Source of the DNA: Cupriavidus sp. IDO
GTDB taxonomy: Bacteria > Pseudomonadota > Gammaproteobacteria > Burkholderiales > Burkholderiaceae
Reading direction: 5' to 3'
Length of the DNA stretch: 62,603 nt
Assembly: GCF_000812465.1 (NCBI RefSeq)
Contig: NZ_JWMA01000048.1
Coordinates: 1 to 62,603, forward strand
Shown: positions 1 through 8,939 of the stretch, piece by piece
Numbering within the stretch: the stretch's first letter is position 1
Layout of the letters: the number at the start of each line of letters is the position of its first letter
Notes under the pieces: generated by a model
The model's input: only the letters and a program-made list of their open reading frames with translations
Told to the model about the DNA's origin: nothing
Databases searched by the model: none
Made by a program: the position numbers and the translations under genes

Positions 1-180
1 AGCTTCGTGGCCGACTACACGCTCAGCAAGCGTACAGACGTCTATCTCACCACCGCATGGGCGCATAACGGCAGCCTGGCCAATGACGGTCCCTTCACCG
101 GCTTCCTGTTCAACTACGCGCAGGCGCCCGGACAGAAGAACATGGTCGGCGCGATGCTCGGCGTTCGCCACATCTTCTGA
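1..180 (+). CDS. Outer-membrane porin, C-terminal fragment
   Basis: The first 59 codons of the window are the end of a gram-negative general porin; the start lies outside. The fragment shows alternating polar and hydrophobic strands, including DYTLSKRTDVYLTTAW, and ends GVRHIF followed by TGA. A terminal Phe is the usual recognition signal for the BAM assembly machinery. Such porins form trimeric diffusion channels in the outer membrane. The strand pattern resembles the complete porin at 45754-46860 (which has YQLSKRTSIYTYYS near its end). The substrate cannot be told. A hairpin terminator follows directly. Confidence 0.85.
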   Translation, partial: SFVADYTLSKRTDVYLTTAWAHNGSLANDGPFTGFLFNYAQAPGQKNMVGAMLGVRHIF

Positions 181-202
181 TGGGCTTGCCAATAGAAGCA
201 TT

Positions 203-236
203 GAGCCTTGCCAGCGGTCGCTGGCGAGGCTCTTTT
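203..236 (+). terminator. Rho-independent terminator of the porin gene
   Basis: A 14-bp stem (GAGCCTTGCCAGCG pairing with CGCTGGCGAGGCTC, one G-T wobble) closes a 2-nt spacer and runs into TCTTTT. It starts 23 bp after the porin stop codon. Confidence 0.85.
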
Positions 237-627
237 CGTATTTCCGAGCCAGCTTCCCTCTTCCAGCTTGCCGGATGGGCCACACCGCCCGGCTACCGCG
301 GTTGGCGCGCCGGTCCCGGGCACCGACGGATAGGCTGGTGGCCTCAGGCCGCCCGGGCGTCGCTCAGGGCCGGCTAATCGGTGTAACCGTGCGCCGCACC
401 GCCGAAAGAAGCCATTGCGGTCCGCCTCGTTCATCGGCGCACGATATTCGTCAATGTCCGACCGGGTCTTCCTTCGCATCCCGGGGTGAAGCAGCGCTGG
501 CGGGGCGTCATTGCATCCGCCAGCCGCGTGGGGTGCTTATGTTGTCTTGCGAACAGTTCTATCCCCCAAAGGGATGATTCTTAATTGAAACTTAGGTCAA
601 TGCTGCTGCGACTACGAGGACACGGCC
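237..627. other. Intergenic stretch without a supported gene
   Basis: Reading frames here lack ribosome binding sites and family features. The last 60 bases are less GC-rich and may hold the promoter of the small ORF that starts at 628; I could not fix -35 and -10 boxes. Confidence 0.5.
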
Positions 628-813
628 ATGCGCCCATATGCCTCAGGATTGGCCACCTATATCCTGCTGTGCCTGATGCTGACCCCTGAACAGTGGGTCC
701 CATGGCTGCAGCGGGCAGAATCATTTAGGGGATTGATCACCTTTGGGGTACTGGTCAAGTCCATGCCGGCAGTCTTTGCATTCTTCGCACTGACCACCCG
801 GGCAGGCCAATGA
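628..813 (+). CDS. Small hypothetical protein (61 aa), possibly membrane-associated
   Basis: A 61-codon ORF with GAGGA placed 7 nt before the ATG. The product has two hydrophobic stretches, around residues 8-18 (LATYILLCLML) and 35-55 (LITFGVLVKSMPAVFAFFALT), so it could be a short membrane protein. No family is recognised. It stands alone between the porin terminator and the acyltransferase gene, both on the same strand. The case rests on the ribosome binding site and hydrophobic pattern only; it could be a chance ORF. Confidence 0.35.
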   Translation: MRPYASGLATYILLCLMLTPEQWVPWLQRAESFRGLITFGVLVKSMPAVFAFFALTTRAGQ

Positions 814-1129
814 GGCATGCAAACGTGCCTGCAATGGACTTATCCGTCGCTTTGGCGCGCCGCAATATTCGATGGAACTGTGCGAGAGGCCCTGCATGCC
901 TTCAGGAGGCGCTAGCACCCCGGACAAGTGTGGGCGCCCGTACGAACGCCACATATCAGTGGCCCTAGACTAGGACATATCAGCGTCTCTGCTGCCTCCG
1001 AAGCGAGTCTGGTCCCCTGGCCGCGCGGCCGCGGGCCGGTCGTCTCCTATGCTGCGGAACAGGCATACCGGAAAGACAGCAGCGGCAGTACAGCGTCGCA
1101 TCCGCGATGGCGCCATTCAGGGGGCATAG
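814..1129. other. Intergenic stretch upstream of the acyltransferase
   Basis: No supported gene, terminator or repeat is visible. It presumably carries the acyltransferase promoter; GGGGG lies 5 nt before the ATG at 1130. Confidence 0.4.
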
Positions 1130-2341
1130 ATGCGCCAGTTCAAGCCACTCACCAGCCTGCGTCTGTTTCTGGCGCTTTGGGTGCTGTGCCTGCACTGGTT
1201 CCACGGCTACGGCGCCAGCGGTTCATATTTCGATATCGGCTTCACAAGCACCTTCTTTGATCATGGCTATCTCGGCGTGGATGGGTTCTTCATCCTGAGT
1301 GGCTTCATCCTCGCCCACAACTACGATCCCGCGCCCGGCAACCGACTGGACTGGAAAACGTTCCTGGTCGCGCGGATCGCGCGGATCTATCCCGCCTACG
1401 TTGCCTGTTTGCTTGTCTTTGTTGCTGCGGTGATTGTTCGGGACCTGATCCTGCATAGGAACATGGTGGGAACCACCAACTATTCCGCTCCGGACTTCCT
1501 GCTGGAACTCTCCATGCTGAGTGCGTGGCGGTATGCCGGGCCGACCGGATGGAACGACGTCGGCTGGTCGGTGAGCGCGGAATGGTTCGCCTATGTCTGG
1601 TTTCCACTTTTCCTGTTTGCGGCGCCGCGCCTGAACAGGATCCGCATTATGCTGGCGGCAATCCTTGCACTGGTGGCGCTCGGCATGGTGGAAGCCACTT
1701 CGCCCACCCATCTGTCCCTCAGTGGTGGTGTAGCCCGGTTGATTCCCGAGTTCATGTTGGGCGTGCTTCTCTGCCGCCTCCGGGAAGCAATTCCACATTA
1801 CGACGGATTCGCCGGGGGCGCACTGCTGTCATTGGTAATTTGCGGGGTTGGCGTGGAACTCGGCGTGGACACCCTTTTCGTCGCAGGCGCCGCTGGGCTG
1901 GTCTTCTCGCTCTCCTATGAAAAGGATGCGCTGACTCGCCTCCTCTCGATGAGCGCGCTGGTGTTTCTCGGCGAGATCTCGTACTGCATCTACATCGTGC
2001 AGAGAATCCCGCAGTATCTGTTCACATTCGCCAGGTCCCGGCTGCCCGACCTTGCCGCGATGCCAGGCGCGACACAGGCTTTTTTCTTGTTCGCTTTTAC
2101 GGTCGGCGCCTCGATCTTACTCCACTACGTGGTTGAGAAGCCGATGCGGTCCTGGATCAACCGTCAACTCGGCTCAAGACGGCGGCTACGTGAGTCGCTG
2201 ACTGCGCGAGAGAAACCGCGCCTCGATCAACAATCAGACCACAACCAGAGCGAGATAAGGGCAACCAGGAAACAAGGCCGCGCTTTGCAGCCCATTCGAG
2301 CAAAGACACCCCAAAACAAGCCAGCTGGGCGGGGAAGATAA
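1130..2341 (+). CDS. Acyltransferase family 3 (OafA/YrhL type) integral membrane protein
   Basis: Acyltransferase-3 proteins move acyl groups, often O-acetyl, onto surface polysaccharides or other extracytoplasmic targets. The 403-residue product has the family start (LTSLRLFLALWVLCLHWFH), the GYLGVDGFFILSGFILA segment typical of this family, a catalytic-type RxxR-like stretch VARIARIYPAY, and about ten hydrophobic helices up to residue 345. A basic, low-complexity tail of about 55 residues follows. The acceptor is unknown; no polysaccharide genes lie beside it. Length fits the family (about 350-400 residues plus tail). The next gene is convergent. Confidence 0.85.
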   Translation: MRQFKPLTSLRLFLALWVLCLHWFHGYGASGSYFDIGFTSTFFDHGYLGVDGFFILSGFILAHNYDPAPGNRLDWKTFLVARIARIYPAYVACLLVFVAAVIVRDLILHRNMVGTTNYSAPDFLLELSMLSAWRYAGPTGWNDVGWSVSAEWFAYVWFPLFLFAAPRLNRIRIMLAAILALVALGMVEATSPTHLSLSGGVARLIPEFMLGVLLCRLREAIPHYDGFAGGALLSLVICGVGVELGVDTLFVAGAAGLVFSLSYEKDALTRLLSMSALVFLGEISYCIYIVQRIPQYLFTFARSRLPDLAAMPGATQAFFLFAFTVGASILLHYVVEKPMRSWINRQLGSRRRLRESLTAREKPRLDQQSDHNQSEIRATRKQGRALQPIRAKTPQNKPAGRGR

Positions 2342-2368
2342 AAGATATATGAGGCATCAATCCTCCCA

Positions 2369-2412
2369 CGGTACAGGTCTTAAGCCTGTTCGGTACAGGT
2401 CTTAAGCCTGTT
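2369..2412. repeat. Perfect 22-bp tandem duplication at convergent gene ends
   Basis: Two adjacent identical 22-bp copies (2369-2390 and 2391-2412) each contain ACAGG-TCTTAAG-CCTGT, able to form a short hairpin. The second copy includes the last codons and stop of the minus-strand GGDEF/EAL gene, so the duplication reproduces its tail. It may act as a weak two-way terminator between converging genes. Confidence 0.8.
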
Positions 2413-4975
2413 CGGTAGCGGTGACGCGCTTGTCGTTCGTTAGCTGGAACCCACATTGATGCTGGAAAGGAAAGCCGTCTCGAACGCCAAGGCTTGTTCG
2501 TTGCATCTGGTGTGCAGAGGCCGGCCGAGCCAACAGGTACCCTTGCACGCGGTCGCAACCGATTTCGCGCAGGAACTGCATCTGCGATGGCTGCTCGACG
2601 CCCTCAGCTACGACGATGATGCCGAGGGCTTTCGCCATCGCAACGATCGCTCGCAGGATTGCGCCGTCGGTCGTGCCGGGACCGATCTGGGTAAGTAGCG
2701 ACCGATCCACCTTGAGCGTATCCACGGGTAGTGTCCGCAAATAGGCGAACGCAGAATACCCGGTGCCGAAATCATCAATCGCCAGACTGATGCCCCGCCC
2801 TGCCAACTCTCGCAGCAGCGCACCGGTTTCTTCATGGGCCGTCATGGCCATGCTCTCGACAAGTTCGAATTGCAGGCGTCGGGCAGGCAATCCGGTATCA
2901 CTCAAGACGCTTGCAACCTCATGCAGAAAGCCTTCGTGCCGGCACTGCCTTGCGGAAAGGTTGATCGCGATTCGTCCGAAGTCGAACCCTTCATCCAGCC
3001 ATGCGCGCGCCTGGCGGCAGGCTTCACGCAGGACCCACGCCCCGATCGGGACGATCAGCCCAACCTCTTCGGCAACCGGAATGAACTGGGCCGGGGAAAC
3101 GAGGCCCCGTTGCGGATGCTGCCACCGGATCAGTGCTTCCACACTGGTAATCGAGCCGGTCTGCACGTCGTACTCCGGTTGGTAGTGCAGATGGAACTCA
3201 TTGGCCGCCAGGGCGTTGTGCAGTGCACTTTCAAGCACGATCCGCTCGATCGACGACGAGTTCATCTGGGGTGCAAAGAACTGGAAATTGTTCTTCCCGG
3301 CTTCCTTTGCCTCGTACATCGCACGATCCGCCTGCATGAGCAACTGTTTCGGTTCGGTAGCGTCGTCGGGATACATGCTGATTCCGATGCTCGGCGTGAC
3401 AAACACCGGTTGCATGCCGACATTGACCGGCTGGGCCACGGAATGCAGAAGCGACTGTGCGATCCGCCCGACATGGCGGATGTCCTCTATGTCTTCCGCA
3501 ACAATCGTGAATTCGTCTCCGCCCAGACGTGCAACCGTATCGCTCTCCCGCACCGCGTGCTTGAGTCGGTCCGCGATGACTTTGAGCGTTTCGTCGCCGA
3601 TCCCATGACCGAGCGTGTCATTGATCAGCTTGAAGCGGTCAAGATCGATGAACATGACCGCCACCCGTTTTGATGTGCGCTGCGCCCTGACCATTGCGTG
3701 GTTCAGGCGCTCGCTGAACAAGGTCCGGTTAGGCAACCCGGTGAGTGCGTCATGGGTAGCAAGATAGCTAAGGCGCTCCTCATCCAGTCGGCGGCCGGTT
3801 ATGTCAGAGAAGATCGCCGCGTAGTGGGAACATCGCCCGTCTTCATCACATATCCCGGATATCGACACGTACCCGAGGTAGAGTTCGCCGTCTTTCTTCC
3901 GGTTCCATATCTCGCCTTTCCAATGTCCCTTCTCACGCAGGACTTTCCAGAACGCCCGATAAAATTCAGGGGATTGTCGGCCGGAACTCAGCATCCTGGC
4001 GTTTCGCCCGACTGCTTCGGACTCCGTGTAGCCTGTCAGGCTGGTAAAGGCGGGATTGACCCTCTCGATGTTCCCCTGCAGATTGGTGACCATCACACCG
4101 TCCATCGACGATTCGAATACCCGGTCAGCAAGCCGCAAGTTGTAGCGCGATTCGAATAGTGCGTCATCGCGCTCGCGCAGTGCGATCTGTAGCTTGTGAA
4201 CGTACTCGTATTCAACCTCTCTCAGAATGTCCGCCAGACCCAGCACACCAGTTAGCGATCCCTGTTTATCAAGCACGCCGACGTGTCGCATACGGTGCTC
4301 AAGCAGATACTGTCTCGCTGCATATAGGCTCTGCGACTGTCGCAACGAGCGCAGCGGACGACTTGCATAGGTACCTACCGTCCCGAGCAACGTACCGCCG
4401 GCCACGAGGCGAACGATGTCGCGCTCTGTCAGGATGCCATGCGCGTTCTCCGGATACTTGACAATGATCGCGCTCAGCCGCTGCGTTCGCATCAGGTGCA
4501 TTGCCTCGCTCACGGAAAGGTCGTGACTTACCACAACGGGTATCGAGACCTTTACGGATTCAATGGACTTCATCTGCAGAAAGAACTCGGCGCCTTGACT
4601 CATTACAAGGTCGGTCTGTGTCAGGATGCCGAGCGAGCGATCCTGGTCGTCAACGACCAGGCAATGACGAATGCCTGTGGTTCTGAAATAGACGGCAGCG
4701 TCGCCGAGGCGAGTGCTTGCGGGCAACGACAGGACAGGATGACTCATCACCGAATCGACGGGCTCAGACAGAACGTTGGCGCCGTCCGCCAGCGCCAGGG
4801 CATCATGTTCGGTCCAGATGCCGATGGCGTGTCCTTCGTCCACCACAATAATCGCGCTACACCGTTGCTCTGCCATGCGTTTGGCGGCATCCCTGACGGG
4901 CGTGTGGGGCGGGCACTCGAGCAGCGACCTTAATATAAGTCGCCCGATTTCGAGATCCGATGCGGGATTTTTCAT
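2402..4975 (-). CDS. CBS-CBS-PAS-GGDEF-EAL cyclic-di-GMP signalling protein
   Basis: A bifunctional c-di-GMP turnover protein of 857 residues with no membrane segment. Two CBS pairs fill roughly residues 1-265, a PAS domain 285-395 (DGVMVTNLQGNIERVNPAFTS), GGDEF 405-570 and EAL 580-830. The diguanylate cyclase motif LGGDEF is intact, with an RESD inhibitory I-site five residues before it. The phosphodiesterase motifs EAL, NLSARQ, DDFGTGYS, KVDRS and AEGVE are all present. Both activities are therefore possible. CBS pairs usually bind adenine nucleotides, so the protein may link energy state to c-di-GMP. It is transcribed alone. The tail overlaps a 22-bp tandem duplication. No good ribosome binding site precedes the chosen ATG. 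Confidence 0.95.
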   Translation of the reverse strand: MKNPASDLEIGRLILRSLLECPPHTPVRDAAKRMAEQRCSAIIVVDEGHAIGIWTEHDALALADGANVLSEPVDSVMSHPVLSLPASTRLGDAAVYFRTTGIRHCLVVDDQDRSLGILTQTDLVMSQGAEFFLQMKSIESVKVSIPVVVSHDLSVSEAMHLMRTQRLSAIIVKYPENAHGILTERDIVRLVAGGTLLGTVGTYASRPLRSLRQSQSLYAARQYLLEHRMRHVGVLDKQGSLTGVLGLADILREVEYEYVHKLQIALRERDDALFESRYNLRLADRVFESSMDGVMVTNLQGNIERVNPAFTSLTGYTESEAVGRNARMLSSGRQSPEFYRAFWKVLREKGHWKGEIWNRKKDGELYLGYVSISGICDEDGRCSHYAAIFSDITGRRLDEERLSYLATHDALTGLPNRTLFSERLNHAMVRAQRTSKRVAVMFIDLDRFKLINDTLGHGIGDETLKVIADRLKHAVRESDTVARLGGDEFTIVAEDIEDIRHVGRIAQSLLHSVAQPVNVGMQPVFVTPSIGISMYPDDATEPKQLLMQADRAMYEAKEAGKNNFQFFAPQMNSSSIERIVLESALHNALAANEFHLHYQPEYDVQTGSITSVEALIRWQHPQRGLVSPAQFIPVAEEVGLIVPIGAWVLREACRQARAWLDEGFDFGRIAINLSARQCRHEGFLHEVASVLSDTGLPARRLQFELVESMAMTAHEETGALLRELAGRGISLAIDDFGTGYSAFAYLRTLPVDTLKVDRSLLTQIGPGTTDGAILRAIVAMAKALGIIVVAEGVEQPSQMQFLREIGCDRVQGYLLARPASAHQMQRTSLGVRDGFPFQHQCGFQLTNDKRVTATEQA

Positions 4976-5580
4976 GAATTTTTGCGAACTGCGTTAAGCG
5001 TATTTTTTAATTTGTGCTCAACGTATCATCGAGAACTTCATTCAGTCTTGGCTGATACTCGGGTATTCGAACGTCGGATCCACACCGGCAACGCAGCGGA
5101 TACGCGCCCATGACCTATGTCCGTTGCTTCCCCGGCCGCTTCAAGCATGCAAAGGCGTGGCGAAAAGCATGCGCCCGCCGCTCGCCCGCAACGTACGAAA
5201 CAGCCTGGAACCCGGTTCCCCGGGGTGGCATGGAAAACCCGGAAAGCCAGATGGCTCTCCGGGCTTTTTGCTGCCTGGCGTCGGCAGGCCAGCCCCGGCG
5301 ACAGAGATGCCGGCACCACCCGTCACGCCGAATCCTCTTCCCCGTGCCGCCGGAGATGCCCCGGGAGGAGCACCAGGGCTCCTGACGCCGAAAGCGCTCA
5401 ACTCAGGCGCTCGCACCCCGCAAACGCACGCCGTCGCGCCGCGACATCACCGCACAAGGTTTTGGATTCCCTGCGCTCCGTCCACCGCGGCGGGTGGGCC
5501 CGCCTGTCATGTGACCGGAGTACTTCAGCCAGCCGTTCAGGCCACGGCAGCCCGCAACAGGCGCTGCCGAACCCATCCGC
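4976..5580. other. 605-bp intergenic region with an orphan plus-strand terminator
   Basis: The region separates the start of the GGDEF/EAL gene from the stop of the Aer-like gene, both on the minus strand. Plus-strand ORFs here lack ribosome binding sites and family features. The clear plus-strand terminator at 5238-5269 has no gene upstream to serve, so a small RNA starting in about 5000-5150 is possible. Confidence 0.4.
5238..5269 (+). terminator. Strong orphan rho-independent terminator
   Basis: CCCGGAAAGCC pairs with GGCTCTCCGGG around an AGAT loop (one A-C mismatch) and is followed by CTTTTT. Structure and U-tract are both good, but no plus-strand coding gene precedes it. Confidence 0.75.
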
Positions 5581-7137
5581 CTAGCTCGCAAGAACGTTCA
5601 CCGCGTCTTCCAGCGCCTGCGCCTGCTGCTTCAGCCCCATTGCCGCCGCGGCCGACTCTTCGACCAGTGCTGCGTTCATCTGCGTGATCTGCGTGATCTG
5701 CTCGATCGCCGTGCTGGTCTGCTCGATCTCGACGCTCTGCCCTCTGCTGGCATTGGCAATCGCCGAGATCGTCCGTGTCAGCGCCGAGACGGATTGCTCG
5801 ACACGGTCCATTTCGCTGCCGGCACTGACCGCAGCCTCGGTGCTGGCCTCCACCACTTCGAGCGAGTTCTCGATCAGCACCTTGATCTGCTTGGCGGCCG
5901 CCTCGGCCCGCTGGGCCAGCGTTCGCACCTCGCCCGCCACCACCGCGAAGCCGCGCCCGTGCTGGCCGGCGCGCGCCGCCTCCACCGCGGCGTTCAGGGC
6001 CAGCAGGTTGGTCTGGATGGCGATGTCGTCGATGACCGAAGTGATCTCGGCAATCTTGCGCGACTGTGTGCTCAGCTGCTCCATCATCGTGGCCGAGCGG
6101 CGCACCCCGCCAGCCGCTGCGCAAGCTGACTCGGCGGTACGGCGCCCTTCCTGGTGGGCCTGTTCGGCATCGCTCGCATTTTGCCGGGCGGTTTCCGTGA
6201 TCTGCGTGAGCGTGGCGGTGGTTTCTTCAATGGCGCTGGCCTGCTGCTCGGTCCGTTCGGACAGGTCGGCATTGCCGCTGGCCAGTCCGACGGAAGACTG
6301 CCACACGCCGGCAATCGACGTCCGCGTATCCAGCAGCACGCCCACCAGGCGCGCATTCATCTGGTTCAGGAAGCGGCCAAGCAGACGCGTCTGTGCGTCC
6401 CCGCACTCGGGAAACCGGTGCTGCAACTGCCCGGAGAGCACGGCCAGCGCGCTCTGGTTCAGGCCCATCAGTGGCCGGAACAAGTTAAGCACGAGGTAGC
6501 AGGCGGCCGCGCAGCACATCGCCGCAGCCGCCCCGGTCAGCGTCCAGGTGACGGCAGCCGGAGCCGACCAGAACGTCGCACCCGCCGCCGCCAACAGGAT
6601 CAGCACGATCTGCGCGAACTGAACCGCCAGCAGGCGCGCCACCACGGGCAGCCGCAGCATGCGCTGGATGACACCCGCGAAGCCCTTGCGGAAAGCCTCG
6701 CCGCCAGACAAACGCCAGCGGGAGCGCGCCCCGCGTTGCAGGTCCGCGTAAAGGCGCGTTGCGGCGGCAATCTGTTCCCGGGCGGGCTTGGTCCGCACCG
6801 ACAGGTAGCCCGCGGGCTTGTCGTCCTGGAAGACCGGCGTGACATTGGCCAGCACCCAGTAGAAGCCGCCGTCCTTGCGACGGTTCTTCACCACGCCGGT
6901 CCACGGCGTGCCGCCACGGATGGTTGCCCACATATCGGCAAACGCGGCCGCCGGCATGTCGGGGTGGCGGATGATGTTCTGCGGCTGGCCCATGACCTCG
7001 GCACGGTCGTAGCCGCTGCTGCGGAAGAACGCCTGGTTGGCGTATTCGATATTGCCCCGCACGTCGGTCCTGGTGATGATGACCTCGTCCGATGGCAGTT
7101 CGTACTCTATGTCCGTGACCGGCAGATTCACTCTCAT
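5581..7137 (-). CDS. Aer-like methyl-accepting chemotaxis protein with N-terminal PAS domain
   Basis: An energy-taxis receptor candidate of 518 residues. The N-terminal PAS domain (residues about 10-120) has the Aer signature [16 protein letters not shown] and [17 protein letters not shown], which in Aer binds FAD. A membrane hairpin follows at about 165-220 ([17 protein letters not shown] and [15 protein letters not shown]), then a HAMP-like linker and a signalling domain with the conserved hairpin tip [20 protein letters not shown]. There is no periplasmic sensor, as expected for Aer. The role is to sense redox or respiratory state and signal to CheA. It is monocistronic; no che genes are in view. 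Confidence 0.93.
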   Translation of the reverse strand: MRVNLPVTDIEYELPSDEVIITRTDVRGNIEYANQAFFRSSGYDRAEVMGQPQNIIRHPDMPAAAFADMWATIRGGTPWTGVVKNRRKDGGFYWVLANVTPVFQDDKPAGYLSVRTKPAREQIAAATRLYADLQRGARSRWRLSGGEAFRKGFAGVIQRMLRLPVVARLLAVQFAQIVLILLAAAGATFWSAPAAVTWTLTGAAAAMCCAAACYLVLNLFRPLMGLNQSALAVLSGQLQHRFPECGDAQTRLLGRFLNQMNARLVGVLLDTRTSIAGVWQSSVGLASGNADLSERTEQQASAIEETTATLTQITETARQNASDAEQAHQEGRRTAESACAAAGGVRRSATMMEQLSTQSRKIAEITSVIDDIAIQTNLLALNAAVEAARAGQHGRGFAVVAGEVRTLAQRAEAAAKQIKVLIENSLEVVEASTEAAVSAGSEMDRVEQSVSALTRTISAIANASRGQSVEIEQTSTAIEQITQITQMNAALVEESAAAAMGLKQQAQALEDAVNVLAS

Positions 7138-7851
7138 ATGGCTGGTTGATTGTCCTGATGCAACCTCGGCTCCGACTTTGTCTGGAAATTCATTCGCACT
7201 TGATTTCCGGCCCGGCCCCGGATCCCGGGACCGCGCGGCAGTATTCCCGATGGGTCACGCCATGAGGAGGTGGTCCGCGGCGAACATCGTTTCAGTTTGA
7301 CCGGGCGCAAATGCAATGCATCCCTACCCCTTCGGGAGGATTGCATTCAGGCAGGCGGCGGCCCGCCTTGATGGCCGGCACGCTGCAAGGCAAAAGCCCC
7401 GCAAGCCTAGAGCCTGCGGGGGGCTTCGCCTTGTCTGCGGCAACCAACACTGGCGCAGACTTGATGCCCTTTCGTGCCGCACCGCGGTGCCACCCCGACT
7501 CAGATGCCAGGTTCCAACTCACCTCTGATCTCCATCCCATTCCGAAGGATTCCCGGCCATGCCGCGGAGCCCCAGATGGCCTGGAGGCCAACCGGTCTTT
7601 GCAAATTGGGCAAAGCCGATGATCAATGCTCGGAACGACTGCCTGTGCAAAAAGCAGCCGATTTGCATACTTGCGAAAGGATCTTGCCTAATCTAGCCTT
7701 ATAAGCGGTGAGAAGTATGGTGCGCTTGGCCGCGCGTTCCGAGACTGACAATACGATTCATCGATACAGCGCTGGCGGATACGAGCCTTGGTTCCGGTAG
7801 CAGTCGGCGCGTCGTTGCCAACCTCAATGAAACTGAACCGAGGAGGACGTG
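7138..7851. other. 714-bp divergent intergenic region between aer-like gene and aapJ
   Basis: It holds the promoters of two divergent genes and one hairpin (7394-7425). No coding gene is supported. A GG-N10-GC pattern at 7373-7386 looks like a sigma-54 promoter but lies 470 bp from aapJ, just before the hairpin, so I do not assign it. AGGAGG at 7841-7846 serves aapJ. Confidence 0.45.
7394..7425 (-). terminator. Hairpin with minus-strand U-tract, function unknown
   Basis: AAGCCCCGCA pairs with TGCGGGGGGCTT (two bulged G) around an 11-nt loop. Read on the minus strand the stem ends in GGGGCTTTT, which is terminator-like. No minus-strand gene upstream of it is evident. Confidence 0.4.
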
Positions 7852-8871
7852 ATGAGAATGCGCACCGTAATCGCGGCAGCTTCGATGGTGGCCTGCGCCA
7901 TCGCGGCCGGCACGGCGCACGCCGGGGCAACTTTCGACGCCGTGAAGAAGAAGGGCTTTGTCCAGTGCGGTGTGAATGTCGGGCTCCCGGGATTCTCCGT
8001 CGCCGACGAGAAAGGCGTCTGGAAGGGCCTTGACGTCGACGTCTGCAGGGCAATTGCGGCTGCGGTATTCGGCGACGCCTCCAAGGTGAAGTTCACGCCG
8101 CTCACCGCCAAGGAGCGATTCACCGCGCTGCAGTCCGGCGAGGTGGACGTCCTCTCGCGCAACACCACCTGGACAGTGACCCGCGAGGGTGGCCTGGGCA
8201 TCGTCTTCACCGGCATCACCTACATTGACGGGCAGGGTTTCCTCGTGAAGAAGAAGCTCGGCGTGAAATCCGCGCTCAAGCTCGACGGTGCGACGGTTTG
8301 CGTGGGATCGGGGACGACCACGGAGCTGAACCTGGCGGACTATTTCGCGCTCCATAAGATGAAGTTCAAGTCCGTTGTCTACGACACCTCGGACGAAACA
8401 GAGAAAGGCTTCGCGGCCGGCCGCTGCGATGTCCTCACCAGCGATCAGTCGCAGCTCTATGCACTACGACTCAAGCTCGCCGATCCCGATAGCGCCGTCG
8501 TGCTTCCCGAAGTGATCTCCAAGGAGCCGCTCGGCCCGGCCGTGCGCCAGGGTGACCAGGAGTGGTTCAACATCGTGCGCTGGACCCTGTTCGCGATGCT
8601 GAACGCCGAAGAGCTGGGCGTAAGTTCGGGGAACGTCGACCAGATGAAGCAGAGCAAGAACCCCGACGTCAGGCGCTTGCTGGGCGTGGAAGTCATCAAG
8701 CACGGTTTGGGGTTGCCCGACGACTGGGCCTACAAGATCATCAAGCAGGTCGGCAACTACGGGGAGGCGTTCGACCGCAACGTCGGTTCCGGCAGCCCGC
8801 TCAAGATCAGCCGCGGCCAGAATGCCCTGTGGAACAAGGGCGGCCTGCAATACGCGCCGCCGGTTCGCTGA
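7852..8871 (+). CDS. aapJ: Amino acid ABC transporter substrate-binding protein
   Basis: The periplasmic binding protein of a general L-amino acid importer (AapJ/BztA type, SBP family 3). Of 339 residues, about the first 24 form a signal peptide (MRMRTVIAAASMVACAIAAG, cleavage after AHA). Family motifs include GFSVADEKGVWKGLDVDVCR and SGEVDVLSRNTTWT. The start is set at the ATG at 7852, 5 nt after AGGAGG; a GTG one codon upstream is also in frame. It is the first gene of a four-gene operon with two permeases and an ATPase. The AapJ family usually has broad specificity for polar and acidic amino acids. Confidence 0.93.
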   Translation: MRMRTVIAAASMVACAIAAGTAHAGATFDAVKKKGFVQCGVNVGLPGFSVADEKGVWKGLDVDVCRAIAAAVFGDASKVKFTPLTAKERFTALQSGEVDVLSRNTTWTVTREGGLGIVFTGITYIDGQGFLVKKKLGVKSALKLDGATVCVGSGTTTELNLADYFALHKMKFKSVVYDTSDETEKGFAAGRCDVLTSDQSQLYALRLKLADPDSAVVLPEVISKEPLGPAVRQGDQEWFNIVRWTLFAMLNAEELGVSSGNVDQMKQSKNPDVRRLLGVEVIKHGLGLPDDWAYKIIKQVGNYGEAFDRNVGSGSPLKISRGQNALWNKGGLQYAPPVR

Positions 8872-8939
8872 TCCGTGGGCGGGTGGGCTGCCGCGCCCGC
8901 CTGCCGGCTTCAGGCCAGGAATCTACTGCGACCCGGACC

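Noticed and set aside
7373..7386. Sigma-54 promoter for the aap operon
   Set aside because: GG-N10-GC spacing is right but the -12 half is CTGC, it lies 470 bp from aapJ and a hairpin follows at once. Chance matches are common in GC-rich DNA.
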